Program-made: the position numbers and the translations under genes | Shown: one piece after another, positions 18,317 through 26,971 of the stretch | Layout of the letters: each line of letters starts with the position of its first letter | Position numbering within the stretch: the first letter of the stretch is position 1 | Source of the DNA: an uncultured Bacteroidota bacterium | Lineage (GTDB): Bacteria; Bacteroidota; Bacteroidia; Bacteroidales; P3 | Assembly: GCA_902793295.1 (NCBI GenBank) | Contig: CADBDA010000001.1 | Location: 186,001-250,000 of the forward strand | Direction of reading: 5' to 3' | DNA: 64,000 nt | Notes under the pieces: model-generated | The model's input: the letters and a program-made list of their open reading frames with translations, nothing else | Told to the model about the DNA's origin: nothing | Database searches by the model: none

Positions 18317-19141
18317 TCACTTTTTGAGGTTTTCGCGGGAGAGCTCGGCGATGTTGTCGTCGACGAGGATGCGGCCGCAATGTTCGCAGACGATGACCTT
18401 CTTGTGCATTTTGATTTCGGTTTGACGCTGAGGGGGTATTTTGCTGAAGCATCCGCCGCAGGCGTCGCGGTCGATGGTGACGACGGCCAAGCCGTTGCGG
18501 GCGGCGTTGCGGATGCGCTTGTAGGCGGTGAGGTAGCGCGGTTCGATGAACTGTTCCTGTTCGTGGGACTTGTTGCGGAGGCGGATTTCGTCCTTTTCGG
18601 TCTCCTTGATGATGTCGTCGAGTTCGTCCTTTTTGGCGGCGAGGTCCTTGTTGCGGTTGGAGAGGAGGAGTTCGGCGGCTTCGATATGCTGCTGGACCTC
18701 CTTGATGTGAGCGGAAGCCTCTTTGAGGTGACGTTCGCAGAGTTTCACCTGGAGTTCGATGTATTCGATTTCTTTCTTGATGGCTTCGTATTCACGGTTG
18801 TTGCGCACATTGTCCTGCTGTTTCTGGTATTTTTTGATCATGTCGTTGTGTTCGGCAATCTCGTTTTTCTCGGCGGCAATGCGTTGGTTGGTTTCGTTGA
18901 TGTCGTTCTTGAAGTTCTGGATACGCGTTTCGAGTCCGGTGATTTCGTCCTCGAGGTCTTGGATAGCTTGAGGGAGTTCGCCGCGGATGATTTGGATCTT
19001 GTCGATTTCGGAGTCGACACACTGGAGGGTGTAGAGAGCGATAAGGCGTTTTTCGACGACGATATCAGCGTCCTGACGAGCGATTTCGGGAACCGGATTT
19101 TCTTTAGGGGTTTCTGTTTTCGATGAGACTTTTTTTGCCAT
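18317..19141 (-). CDS. Coiled-coil protein with C4 zinc ribbon (DUF164)
   Basis: 274 residues. Residues about 30-195 are heptad-rich coiled coil. The end holds CGGCFSKIPPQ and CEHCGRI, four cysteines forming a zinc ribbon. It follows the nif3-like gene by 73 bases on the same strand; to my knowledge this neighbour pair is common in Bacteroidetes and other phyla. A nucleic-acid role is often assumed; the real function is not known. Confidence 0.9.
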   Translation of the reverse strand: MAKKVSSKTETPKENPVPEIARQDADIVVEKRLIALYTLQCVDSEIDKIQIIRGELPQAIQDLEDEITGLETRIQNFKNDINETNQRIAAEKNEIAEHNDMIKKYQKQQDNVRNNREYEAIKKEIEYIELQVKLCERHLKEASAHIKEVQQHIEAAELLLSNRNKDLAAKKDELDDIIKETEKDEIRLRNKSHEQEQFIEPRYLTAYKRIRNAARNGLAVVTIDRDACGGCFSKIPPQRQTEIKMHKKVIVCEHCGRILVDDNIAELSRENLKK

Positions 19142-19214
19142 TGTGATTAATATATTTAGTATTTTTTGACGAGGGTAGAGGGTGCCGAGGAAGGGGCAAG
19201 AGGCTAAATATTAA

Positions 19215-20309
19215 CTAAATATAATAAACATAGCCCTTGTCGGCTTCGGAAATTTGGCAGGCAAATGTACTAAATTTTTCGGAAATGACGCGATAAAATA
19301 ATTCTTTTGCAAACTGTTCGCTTTCGAAGTGACCGATGTCGGCGAGGACGATGCGGTCGTCGGCGGCCTGGAAGTCGTGGTATTTGAGGTCGGCGGTGAG
19401 GAGGATGTCGGCGCCGGCGGCGACAGCGTCGTGGATGAGGAAACTGCCGGAGCCGCCGCAGAGGGCGACGCGCTGCACGAGCGGCCGGCAGAGCGCCGAG
19501 GTGCGGACGACAGGCAGGTGGAGGCGGGATTTGACCAGCTGGAGGAATTGGGAGACATCGAGGGGCTGCGGGAGGGAGGCCACCCAGCCGGCCCCGACGC
19601 GCTGGAAATCGTTGGCCAGGGGGAGGCAGTCGAAAGCCGGTTCCTCGTAGGGATGGGCCTCGCGGAGGCGGTTGAGCAGCTGACGTTCGATGCGCTGTTC
19701 GTAGACGACCTCGATGCGCGTTTCGGGTTCGTGGTGCAGCTGTCCGACGGTGCCGCAGAAGGGGTTGCAGCCCTGGCCGGCGCGGAAGGAGCCGAGGCCC
19801 TGGCTGTTGAAGCTGCAGCAGTCGTAGGCCCCTATGGCGCCGGCGCCCGCCTGGAAGAGCGCCTGACGGACATGGTCGGCATGGTCGGTCGGCACGTAGG
19901 TGACCAGTTTGCGCAGCACCCCAGCGACGGGACGGAGGATGCGTCCGTCGGCGAGGCCCAGTTTCTCGGCCAAGATAGCGTTGACCCCCCAGTCGAGGTT
20001 GTCGAGGTTGGTGTGGGCCGCATAGACGGCGATGCCCTGCTGGAGGAGGCGCAAGGCCAGGCGACCGGTGGCAGAGGAAGGCGTGATGCGTTTGAGTCCG
20101 CCGAAGATGAGCGGATGGTGGGAGACGATGAGGTTGGCATGGAGCGCCACCGCTTCGTCGACAACGGCGGGGGTGACATCGACGGTGCAAAGCACGCCTG
20201 AGAGTTCGCAGCCGTCGTCGCCCAAGAGGAAGCCCGCGTTGTCGTAATCCTCCTGGTAGACAGGCAGGAAACGATGGTTGAGGTATTCTACCAGTTCTTT
20301 GATTTTCAT
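19215..20309 (-). CDS. Nif3-like dinuclear metal centre protein
   Basis: 364 residues from the ATG at 20309, which overlaps the stop of ispD by the ATGA arrangement. Metal-binding pieces are visible: IVSHHPLIFGGLKRI near the start, AHTNLD, and DIGHFESEQF near the end. The middle insertion (residues about 125-230) is the PII/CutA-like domain of long family members. The family forms hexameric rings and is often called GTP cyclohydrolase I type 2, but that activity is not established. The open frame extends upstream to 20840 but that part is the ispD shadow. Confidence 0.93.
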   Translation of the reverse strand: MKIKELVEYLNHRFLPVYQEDYDNAGFLLGDDGCELSGVLCTVDVTPAVVDEAVALHANLIVSHHPLIFGGLKRITPSSATGRLALRLLQQGIAVYAAHTNLDNLDWGVNAILAEKLGLADGRILRPVAGVLRKLVTYVPTDHADHVRQALFQAGAGAIGAYDCCSFNSQGLGSFRAGQGCNPFCGTVGQLHHEPETRIEVVYEQRIERQLLNRLREAHPYEEPAFDCLPLANDFQRVGAGWVASLPQPLDVSQFLQLVKSRLHLPVVRTSALCRPLVQRVALCGGSGSFLIHDAVAAGADILLTADLKYHDFQAADDRIVLADIGHFESEQFAKELFYRVISEKFSTFACQISEADKGYVYYI

Positions 20310-20983
20310 TGTTTCAGGTCTTGAGGGATGGTGATTTTGATGTTCTGTTCGTCGCCCATGACGATATGGATAGGCACCTCGGGCGCATAGCGAGCGACGA
20401 CGCCGCAGTCGTCGGTGGCGTGGAACTGCGGATCCTGGAGAGCCCGCTGGTAGGCGTCGCGCAGGAGCGGGAAGTGGAAAGCCTGAGGCGTTTGGGCGCG
20501 CCACATGATGGCCCGTTCGGGGATGCGCTGGATGGTGGCGTTGAAGGGGTTGACCTGCCAGATGGTGTCGGTGGAAGGGATGCCCACCGCCACGGCGCGA
20601 TGGGAGGAGCACGCCTGCCGGACGCGGCTGATGATGTCGGGAGAGACGAAGGGGCGCGCCGCATCGTGGAGGAGGAGGAAGAAATCGTCGTCGTCGCGGT
20701 CGAGGAAGCACTCGATTGCCGCGAGGGAGGAGAGGTAGCGTTCGGCGCCGCCCGGGACGACATGCTTCACCTTCGACCAGCCGTTTTTGGCCACGAGGGC
20801 GTTGGTGGCGTCGATCCAATCGGGGTTCATGACGATGCAAATCTCGTCGACGTCCTCGTGGCTGTTGAACGCCTCGACGGAATGTTCGAGGATGGAGCGG
20901 CCGTCGGCTAGCGGGAGGAACTGCTTGGGGGTGTCGCTTTGCATGCGGCTGCCGGAGCCACCGGCCAAAAGTACTGCTATCAT
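20306..20983 (-). CDS. ispD: 2-C-methyl-D-erythritol 4-phosphate cytidylyltransferase
   Basis: 225 residues from the ATG at 20983, where the nucleotide-binding loop MIAVLLAGGSGSRM begins. It makes CDP-methylerythritol in the non-mevalonate isoprenoid pathway. Other motifs: PKQFLPL, LLHDAARPFVS, GIPSTDTIW, RAQTPQAFHF and TDDCGVV. Translation is coupled to the nif3-like gene by a four-base overlap. Related CDP-ribitol pyrophosphorylases are the main alternative. Confidence 0.92.
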   Translation of the reverse strand: MIAVLLAGGSGSRMQSDTPKQFLPLADGRSILEHSVEAFNSHEDVDEICIVMNPDWIDATNALVAKNGWSKVKHVVPGGAERYLSSLAAIECFLDRDDDDFFLLLHDAARPFVSPDIISRVRQACSSHRAVAVGIPSTDTIWQVNPFNATIQRIPERAIMWRAQTPQAFHFPLLRDAYQRALQDPQFHATDDCGVVARYAPEVPIHIVMGDEQNIKITIPQDLKQ

Positions 20984-21097
20984 AGAAGCGAATTTATTAT
21001 AGAACAAAAAAGGACCTCGACGCAGCACGCCCCGGTAGGGCAGGGGTTGCCGCGAAGCGGAATTACCAAACGGAGAACGCCGAAAGTGATGTTTTAT

Positions 21098-21127
21098 TTG
21101 GTTACTGGATATTTTTTGTTATTTTTG
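21098..21127 (+). promoter_or_regulatory. Promoter of the DUF748 gene (TTG, 19 bases, TATTTTTG)
   Basis: TTG at 21098-21100 and TATTTTTG at 21120-21127 with an ideal 19-base gap. An AGGAGG at 21139-21144 lies just ahead of the ATG at 21152. Confidence 0.7.
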
Positions 21128-21151
21128 CAAGACTTTTTAGGAGGAAGAAAA

Positions 21152-23395
21152 ATGAAGAAGTGGTTAAAAATCACGCTAATAGTTGTCGGCAGCCTAGTAG
21201 CGCTGCTGATGGTGGCGCTGCTGCTGGCAGGACCCGTGGCGAAAAAATATGTGAACAAGCACGGGAAGGAGCTGGTGGGGCGCGAGTTGCACGTTGAGCG
21301 GTTGAAAGTGAACCTGTTCAAGGGTCAGGTGCGCATCTACGACCTGGCGCTGTATGAGGACGACGACACGACCGTCTTCTTCCACTTTGACACGCTGGAC
21401 GTGGCGGTGAAGCTGCGCAAACTATTGGGCAGCGAGCTGTACGTGAAGCACTTTACGCTGGTGAATCCCCACGTGCGGCTGTTGCAGGAAGGCGACCGCT
21501 TCAACTTCAGCAGCATGATAGACCATTTTGCCAAGGACGACACCGAGGAAGACGACGAGGACACCACCGCCAGCAACTGGCGGCTGGGGTTCTACAACAT
21601 ACGCCTCAGCGGCGGAGAGGTGTACTATGCCGACGCCGGCACAGGCGGCGAATGGGATTTGAAGAATCTGAATATCAAGATACCCGGTGTCTATTTCGAC
21701 GGTTCGGAGAACACCGATGCCGGGGTGGAGCTGCAGTTGGCCGACGGCGGCGTGCTGCGCACCGACGCCTCGCTGAACCTGGACGACAACCGCTTCAAGG
21801 TCGATGTGGACCTGGAGCGCTTTGCGATATCGAACGTGCGCGCCTATCTGAGCGACGTGATGCGGCTGAGCAAAATGGGCGGGCAGCTTGACGCCAAGGT
21901 CACGGCGCAAGGCACGCTGGACGACATACTGAAGATGGACATCGGCGGGCAGGTGGCCCTGCACCAAGTCGACATTCGCGACCTGACGGGCGACCAAGTG
22001 TTGGGATGCCAGCGGCTGGCCGTGAAGGTGAACCGCATCAATCTGGACGAGAACCTGTTTGACGTGAGTACCGTTGACGTGGAGCAGCTGGTGACCCACT
22101 ACGACCAATACAAGACCGGCAGCAACATAGACCGACTGCTGGTTGCCGCCGCCCCTGCCGCCCCTGCGGCGCCAGCGTCCCAGACGACTGCCGGCAGCAC
22201 GAAGGCGAAACCCTTCAAGCTGAAGGTGGGCACCGTGAATGTGCGCGATGCCGCCTTCACCTACAACGACCACACGCTGCCCGACCCCTTCACGTTCCCC
22301 GTCAGCAAGATCAACATCAGTTCGCAGAACCTCAGCCTTGGCGGCGACAACAACGCCAAGGTACGCGCCCAGCTGCCCCACGGCGGCATGGCCTTCGTCG
22401 ACTGGAGCGGCAACCTGGACGACTGGAAAGCCCACCAGCGGTTGCGGCTGACCATCAAAGGCTTGCATCTGAAAGGCCTGTCGCCCTATGCGGTGGCCTA
22501 TCTCGCCTTCCCCTTCACGGACGGCACCCTGTCGTTCACGAGCGAGAACACCATCACCAACAGCCAGTTGAGCGGCAAGAACAAGGTGGACCTGTACAAA
22601 CCCGAAGTGGGCGACAAGCGTAAAGAGGTGGAGGCGCAAGTCAACGTGCCGCTGAAAGCCGCGCTGTACGTGCTTAAAGACAAGGACGGGAAGGTGCAGT
22701 TTGACATCCCCGTGTCGGGCAATATCGACTCGCCCGAATTCTCGTATATGAAGATTGTTTGGAAGACGCTGGGCAATCTGCTGGTGAAGGTCGCCACCTC
22801 GCCCTTCAGGCTGGCAGCCAATGCCTTTGGCGGCGGCAACGAGATGGACTTCATCGCCATAGACCCCCACCGGTTGGGCTTGAGCGCCGAGCAGTACAAC
22901 CTGCTTTCGAAGATGGCCGATGTGCTCAATTCGGACAGCAACATCGTACTCATCATGACCCCCCAGGTGGATCTGCAGAAAGTTGCGGACGACGAGCGGC
23001 TGCTGCTGCTGAAAGAAGAATACTACTATGCCAAGCATCCCGTCGACAGAGGGATGGCGATACACCCCCGGTTGGTATGCTACGACGAGATTGCAGCCAT
23101 CGGTGTGAAGGACACCGGCTTTGTGGGCTGGTTGCGGCAGTATGGCGTCAAGACACGCCAGCCCTCGGAGAAAGAGGTGCGCAAGGTGGCTTACGCCCAA
23201 TTCAGCCGTGAGGACGCCCTGACGAGACTGCGAGAACTGTCGAGGCTGCGCAGCGAAGAAATACGCCGGACGCTGGTGGAGAAGCAAGGCGTCGGCGCTA
23301 GCCAGCTGGAAATGGCCCCCCTCGAAGAACGCGCCGGCAAGAGCGGCTACGACATCGGTTCGAAGCTGAAGGAGACGGGCGGCAACGGAGAGTAG
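21152..23395 (+). CDS. AsmA-like DUF748 envelope protein
   Basis: 747 residues. One N-terminal membrane helix (ITLIVVGSLVALLMVALLLA) is followed by a long beta-rich region with VERLKVNLFKGQVRIYDLAL and VLKDKDGKVQFDIPVSGNID, typical of DUF748 and AsmA-like proteins. A proline/alanine linker sits near residue 335. These proteins bridge inner and outer membranes and are linked to lipid transport; here this is inferred. Start chosen from promoter and AGGAGG; an upstream frame to 20939 overlaps ispD and is rejected. Confidence 0.88.
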   Translation: MKKWLKITLIVVGSLVALLMVALLLAGPVAKKYVNKHGKELVGRELHVERLKVNLFKGQVRIYDLALYEDDDTTVFFHFDTLDVAVKLRKLLGSELYVKHFTLVNPHVRLLQEGDRFNFSSMIDHFAKDDTEEDDEDTTASNWRLGFYNIRLSGGEVYYADAGTGGEWDLKNLNIKIPGVYFDGSENTDAGVELQLADGGVLRTDASLNLDDNRFKVDVDLERFAISNVRAYLSDVMRLSKMGGQLDAKVTAQGTLDDILKMDIGGQVALHQVDIRDLTGDQVLGCQRLAVKVNRINLDENLFDVSTVDVEQLVTHYDQYKTGSNIDRLLVAAAPAAPAAPASQTTAGSTKAKPFKLKVGTVNVRDAAFTYNDHTLPDPFTFPVSKINISSQNLSLGGDNNAKVRAQLPHGGMAFVDWSGNLDDWKAHQRLRLTIKGLHLKGLSPYAVAYLAFPFTDGTLSFTSENTITNSQLSGKNKVDLYKPEVGDKRKEVEAQVNVPLKAALYVLKDKDGKVQFDIPVSGNIDSPEFSYMKIVWKTLGNLLVKVATSPFRLAANAFGGGNEMDFIAIDPHRLGLSAEQYNLLSKMADVLNSDSNIVLIMTPQVDLQKVADDERLLLLKEEYYYAKHPVDRGMAIHPRLVCYDEIAAIGVKDTGFVGWLRQYGVKTRQPSEKEVRKVAYAQFSREDALTRLRELSRLRSEEIRRTLVEKQGVGASQLEMAPLEERAGKSGYDIGSKLKETGGNGE

Positions 23396-23505
23396 CCAGG
23401 ACACATTGTTTTTTTTGAGCGCACCCGATTTGTATAAAAGCACTACATTTTGGCGAGCACGCTATAAGGAACACAACTTTTTAACTATCAACTACTAAAA
23501 CGAAC

Positions 23506-24351
23506 ATGGGAATAGGAAAATGGATACTCGGCGGATTGGGATGGAGCATGATGGGCCCCATCGGCGCGCTGATAGGATTCTTGGTCGGATCGACGCTTGA
23601 GCGAAGAGGTGAAAACAGACGTTCGCGCCTGTCGGGCGACGACGAGTACAGCTACGCCCGTAACGACAACGGGGGTCGGCGCTACACCAATACAGGAAGC
23701 GACGCCGACCTGACGATGGCGCTGCTGGTGCTGGTGGCGGCGGTGATGAAGGCCGACAACGTGGTCAGAAAGAGCGAGCTGGAGACGGTGAAACGCTTTC
23801 TGCGCAGCAACTATAGCGAAGCGCAGGCGCAAGACCTGCTGCTGAAGCTGAGAGACCTGCAACAGCAGGAGATACCGCTGCAGGACGTCTGCCGACAGAT
23901 AAAATACAACACCGACTACACGACACGCTACCACATGATCGACTTCCTGTTCGGCATAGCCAGTTCGGACGGCGATGTGAGCGCCCAGGAAGTAAGGGTG
24001 CTGCGGAGCATCAGCAACGGATTGGGTATCAATACCCGCGACTACATCTCAATCCATGCACGCCATTTGGCAGGCAACTATAGTGGCAGCAGCAATGGCG
24101 GCGGCAGCTACAATTCGGGTCGCAGCTACAGCAATGCCCAAGCCAACAAGAAGGACCCCTACAAGGTGTTGGGACTTGACAGCAGCGCCACCGACGAGGA
24201 GATCAAGAAAGCCTATCGTCGTCTGGCCATGAAGTACCATCCCGACAGGGTGGAGAACATGGGCGAAGAGATGAAGAAAAACGCAGAGGCCCAGTTCCGC
24301 GAAATCAACGAAGCCTACGAGACGCTGAAGACCCTGCGCGGAATGAAATAG
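23506..24351 (+). CDS. TerB and DnaJ domain protein (DjlA-like)
   Basis: 281 residues. A glycine-rich hydrophobic N-terminus ([20 protein letters not shown]) may insert in a membrane. Residues about 68-185 are a TerB-like helical domain ([20 protein letters not shown]). A serine/glycine linker leads to a J domain at about 212-281 with the essential HPD in [13 protein letters not shown]. The order matches DjlA, a membrane-attached DnaK co-chaperone. Client unknown. Confidence 0.92.
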   Translation: MGIGKWILGGLGWSMMGPIGALIGFLVGSTLERRGENRRSRLSGDDEYSYARNDNGGRRYTNTGSDADLTMALLVLVAAVMKADNVVRKSELETVKRFLRSNYSEAQAQDLLLKLRDLQQQEIPLQDVCRQIKYNTDYTTRYHMIDFLFGIASSDGDVSAQEVRVLRSISNGLGINTRDYISIHARHLAGNYSGSSNGGGSYNSGRSYSNAQANKKDPYKVLGLDSSATDEEIKKAYRRLAMKYHPDRVENMGEEMKKNAEAQFREINEAYETLKTLRGMK

Positions 24352-24603
24352 AAGTGAAGACGAAAAAAGAAGCGAAGACAGTCGAGAATTGAAATAGCGT
24401 ATTACTCCATTTGTTCAGACCACTTTAGGGTTGACATATCGGAAAGCGATTGGCTTTGTTTGTGATTGGAAGGCTCTGATGAATTGTGTCGATGCCTGTT
24501 AAAGTCCTTGACTCGTCCCTTGGGACATACATCAACTTTTCAGCCGATACCAAACAATTAATAATATCGTACGATTGCATACGAAATCAAAACAGGAACC
24601 ACA

Positions 24604-25155
24604 ATGATAATACGCATCATAAAAAAGACATTCTTTGTAGCGGCGTTGATGTCATTTCTGACATTTCCAACCACACGCTGTTTTTCCCATGATTCGGAAC
24701 GCTATACTATAGGGATTGTGGGACACTACACCTACGAGCACACTTTCAGCTATGATATGGAAGGCAACCACTTCGACGTGAGCGAAACCGGCACGATGGA
24801 CTTCTATGCCGACGGCACGGCGCTCGACTCTGCAAGACAGGTGTATACCGCAACGCTGAAGGATGGAAGGAAAGTGGTGTGGGAGTACAACTACATCAGC
24901 CCCAGCCGCTGGCGCCTTGAAGGCGAAGACCTATACTTCGCCGGAGAGAAAGGGAAGCTACGCATGGAGGTGATTGAAAGTGAAAAGTTGAATGTGGATT
25001 GTGTTGAATTGGCCCAAAAGATTGCCAACATGTACAGCCGCAGCATCGACTACGAGTACAAATTCCACCTCGACACCCTGACGGCCGAGAAGCTGCAATG
25101 GAGCTTCACCTATCGCGACGGGCATAGCGACACCTGGACATTCCATAGAAAATGA
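24604..25155 (+). CDS. Secreted protein of unknown function
   Basis: 183 residues with a signal-like start (TFFVAALMSFLTFPTTRCFS). The rest is beta-rich: HYTYEHTFSYDMEG, SETGTMDFYADGTALDS, and a final WSFTYRDGHSDTWTFHRK. The pattern resembles small lipocalin-like envelope domains but I do not recognise a named family. It stands alone between a plus-strand J-domain gene and a converging minus operon. Confidence 0.7.
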   Translation: MIIRIIKKTFFVAALMSFLTFPTTRCFSHDSERYTIGIVGHYTYEHTFSYDMEGNHFDVSETGTMDFYADGTALDSARQVYTATLKDGRKVVWEYNYISPSRWRLEGEDLYFAGEKGKLRMEVIESEKLNVDCVELAQKIANMYSRSIDYEYKFHLDTLTAEKLQWSFTYRDGHSDTWTFHRK

Positions 25156-25393
25156 GGATTGTGAGAAAACATAAATGTGTTACCTCCAAAGACTGCGAGA
25201 CAGGCACTTTGAAAGCATCAGGGACAGGTTGTTTTGCCCATGACGCGTATAGCCACCTACCGATGGGGATAAGCGGCGAATGGGGATTGTTTGGACAGTC
25301 CTGTCAAAGCCGATAAACTGTGTTCACGACACAGAATCGGCACGGAGATTCATCCTGCAATCAGACCAGAAAGTCCTATTGTGAGGATTTCCG

Positions 25394-26932
25394 TTATTTC
25401 CCCACTTGTTTGGCAGGGGCGGATTTGATGGTGAGGGTTTGGGTGGTTTGCCAGTCTTGCATCATTTGGCGGAAGGCCTTGTACTGCTTCGGGGATACGA
25501 TGCCGTCGGGGACGTTGATGTTGAGTTCGCGGACCACATCGATGGCTCCATTATCCAGTTGTTTGATGCAGACCTTGATGCTGCCAATGCCGTTTTTGGA
25601 ATAGCTGATGTTGACGGGTTTGCTTGCCAGGGTGCGTTTCGGCGTGCGGGGCAGGAGGATGGTGTAGTGATATTTCTCGTTGCAGTTGCGTATCTTGACG
25701 GGAGCCTTGCGGACGCTGGTGAGGCGAGAGGGGTTGATGCTGATGCTGCCACGCTCGGTGGGCAACGTCATCTGAGCGTAGCCGGAACCGATGTTTTCGC
25801 CCTGCCAGGCGATGGTCTGATCGACCTCGATGGTGCGCTGCTCGTCGATGGCGGCACCGTCGAGACGAGCCGGGCGCTTGTCGGTTGTGGAGAGGGTGTA
25901 ATCCATATCGTGTCCATCCTCCTGGATGGTTACGACGACACGTTCCTCTTCCTTGGCGGCCTTGAAACCCGCTTCGCGGATGAGGGCGAGGATAAGCCAT
26001 TCCTTGTCGGCAGGGGTGCCGCAGGCAGAAAGGAGCGTGACGGCGGGAGCCGCTATCTCGTAGTTCACCAGCGACAAGGGGAAGTCGGTGGTGCGGATAT
26101 GGTCAATCACATAGTTGCGGATGTTGGTGACGAAGGTCAGCGGGTTGTTGTCGTGCAGTTCGCCAATCAGATTGGCAGCAGCAGCACCTATCTTGGCTTC
26201 GAGGTCGGCAGCGCCGGTGCCGCAAACGGCGGATGGACCGTCGGGCTTGTAGGTTATGTGGACGACAGGGTAGAGGTAGTCGGCGTCGGGCAGGTAGCTG
26301 TCTTTGAAGTTCTGGGGCAGGTTGGTGGCCACACAATGGTAGTAGTGGCCGTCTTTAATTTGTTTTGGTGTTGTGCCGTCAAAGCCTTCGACGGTGAAAA
26401 TGGAGCCCATATTATCCGGTGAGTCGAATATCACCTCGTACTTCTTGACGGGGCAGTCCTCGCTGAGGATGATTTCCTCGTCAAGGTAGGTGCCTTTGCG
26501 GTGGATGGTATAATCGAGCACGATGATGCAGTCGTATTCGAGGGCGGTGTGCACCACCACGCGTTCGCGGATGCCGTTGTAGCGTCCGCAGTCGGTGCAT
26601 TGGGAAGGCAGCTGGTCGATGAAGGCGTTGGCCGGAGTCTGCACGCGGCTGCCGTCCTTGCGGATGGTGTAGCTCTCGTTGATGGTCAGGCGGTCGATGG
26701 CCGGATTGTAGAGGATGAAGGTCTCGCCCTTGTCGGCGTAGGCGGTGATGGCGCGGTTGCGCAGCAGTTTGATTTCCTTGCGGAAGCCGATGTCGATGGT
26801 GCCGTCGCCATTCACTTTGTAGGTGCGGCGGATGAGGTTGTACTCGGCATCCTGGGCGCGGGAGGTGGCGAAGGGAGCGCAGAAGAAGGAGAAGAGCACG
26901 GCGGCGAACAATATTTTGGTTGCTTGTTTCAT
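25394..26932 (-). CDS. DUF3857 protein with degenerate transglutaminase core
   Basis: 512 residues, signal peptide (ILFAAVLFSFFCAPFA). The DUF3857 region spans about residues 28-230. The segment ACGTPADKEWLILALIREAG (303-322) aligns with the catalytic segment of the next gene upstream (RCGVCKDKAGMLVAMLRAAG), but the nucleophile position is Pro307 instead of Cys, and no clear His or Asp partners follow. Probably a non-catalytic partner. It is the last gene of a three-gene minus-strand operon, 39 bases after its neighbour. Confidence 0.87.
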   Translation of the reverse strand: MKQATKILFAAVLFSFFCAPFATSRAQDAEYNLIRRTYKVNGDGTIDIGFRKEIKLLRNRAITAYADKGETFILYNPAIDRLTINESYTIRKDGSRVQTPANAFIDQLPSQCTDCGRYNGIRERVVVHTALEYDCIIVLDYTIHRKGTYLDEEIILSEDCPVKKYEVIFDSPDNMGSIFTVEGFDGTTPKQIKDGHYYHCVATNLPQNFKDSYLPDADYLYPVVHITYKPDGPSAVCGTGAADLEAKIGAAAANLIGELHDNNPLTFVTNIRNYVIDHIRTTDFPLSLVNYEIAAPAVTLLSACGTPADKEWLILALIREAGFKAAKEEERVVVTIQEDGHDMDYTLSTTDKRPARLDGAAIDEQRTIEVDQTIAWQGENIGSGYAQMTLPTERGSISINPSRLTSVRKAPVKIRNCNEKYHYTILLPRTPKRTLASKPVNISYSKNGIGSIKVCIKQLDNGAIDVVRELNINVPDGIVSPKQYKAFRQMMQDWQTTQTLTIKSAPAKQVGK

Positions 26933-26971
26933 TGCTAACGATGATGTTAAGTTAAGTGTTGCGGAAAAGGA

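Noticed and set aside
20939..21151. Longer start for the DUF748 gene
   Set aside because: The extra 71 codons overlap ispD and its upstream region and precede a well-formed promoter and AGGAGG at 21098-21144.
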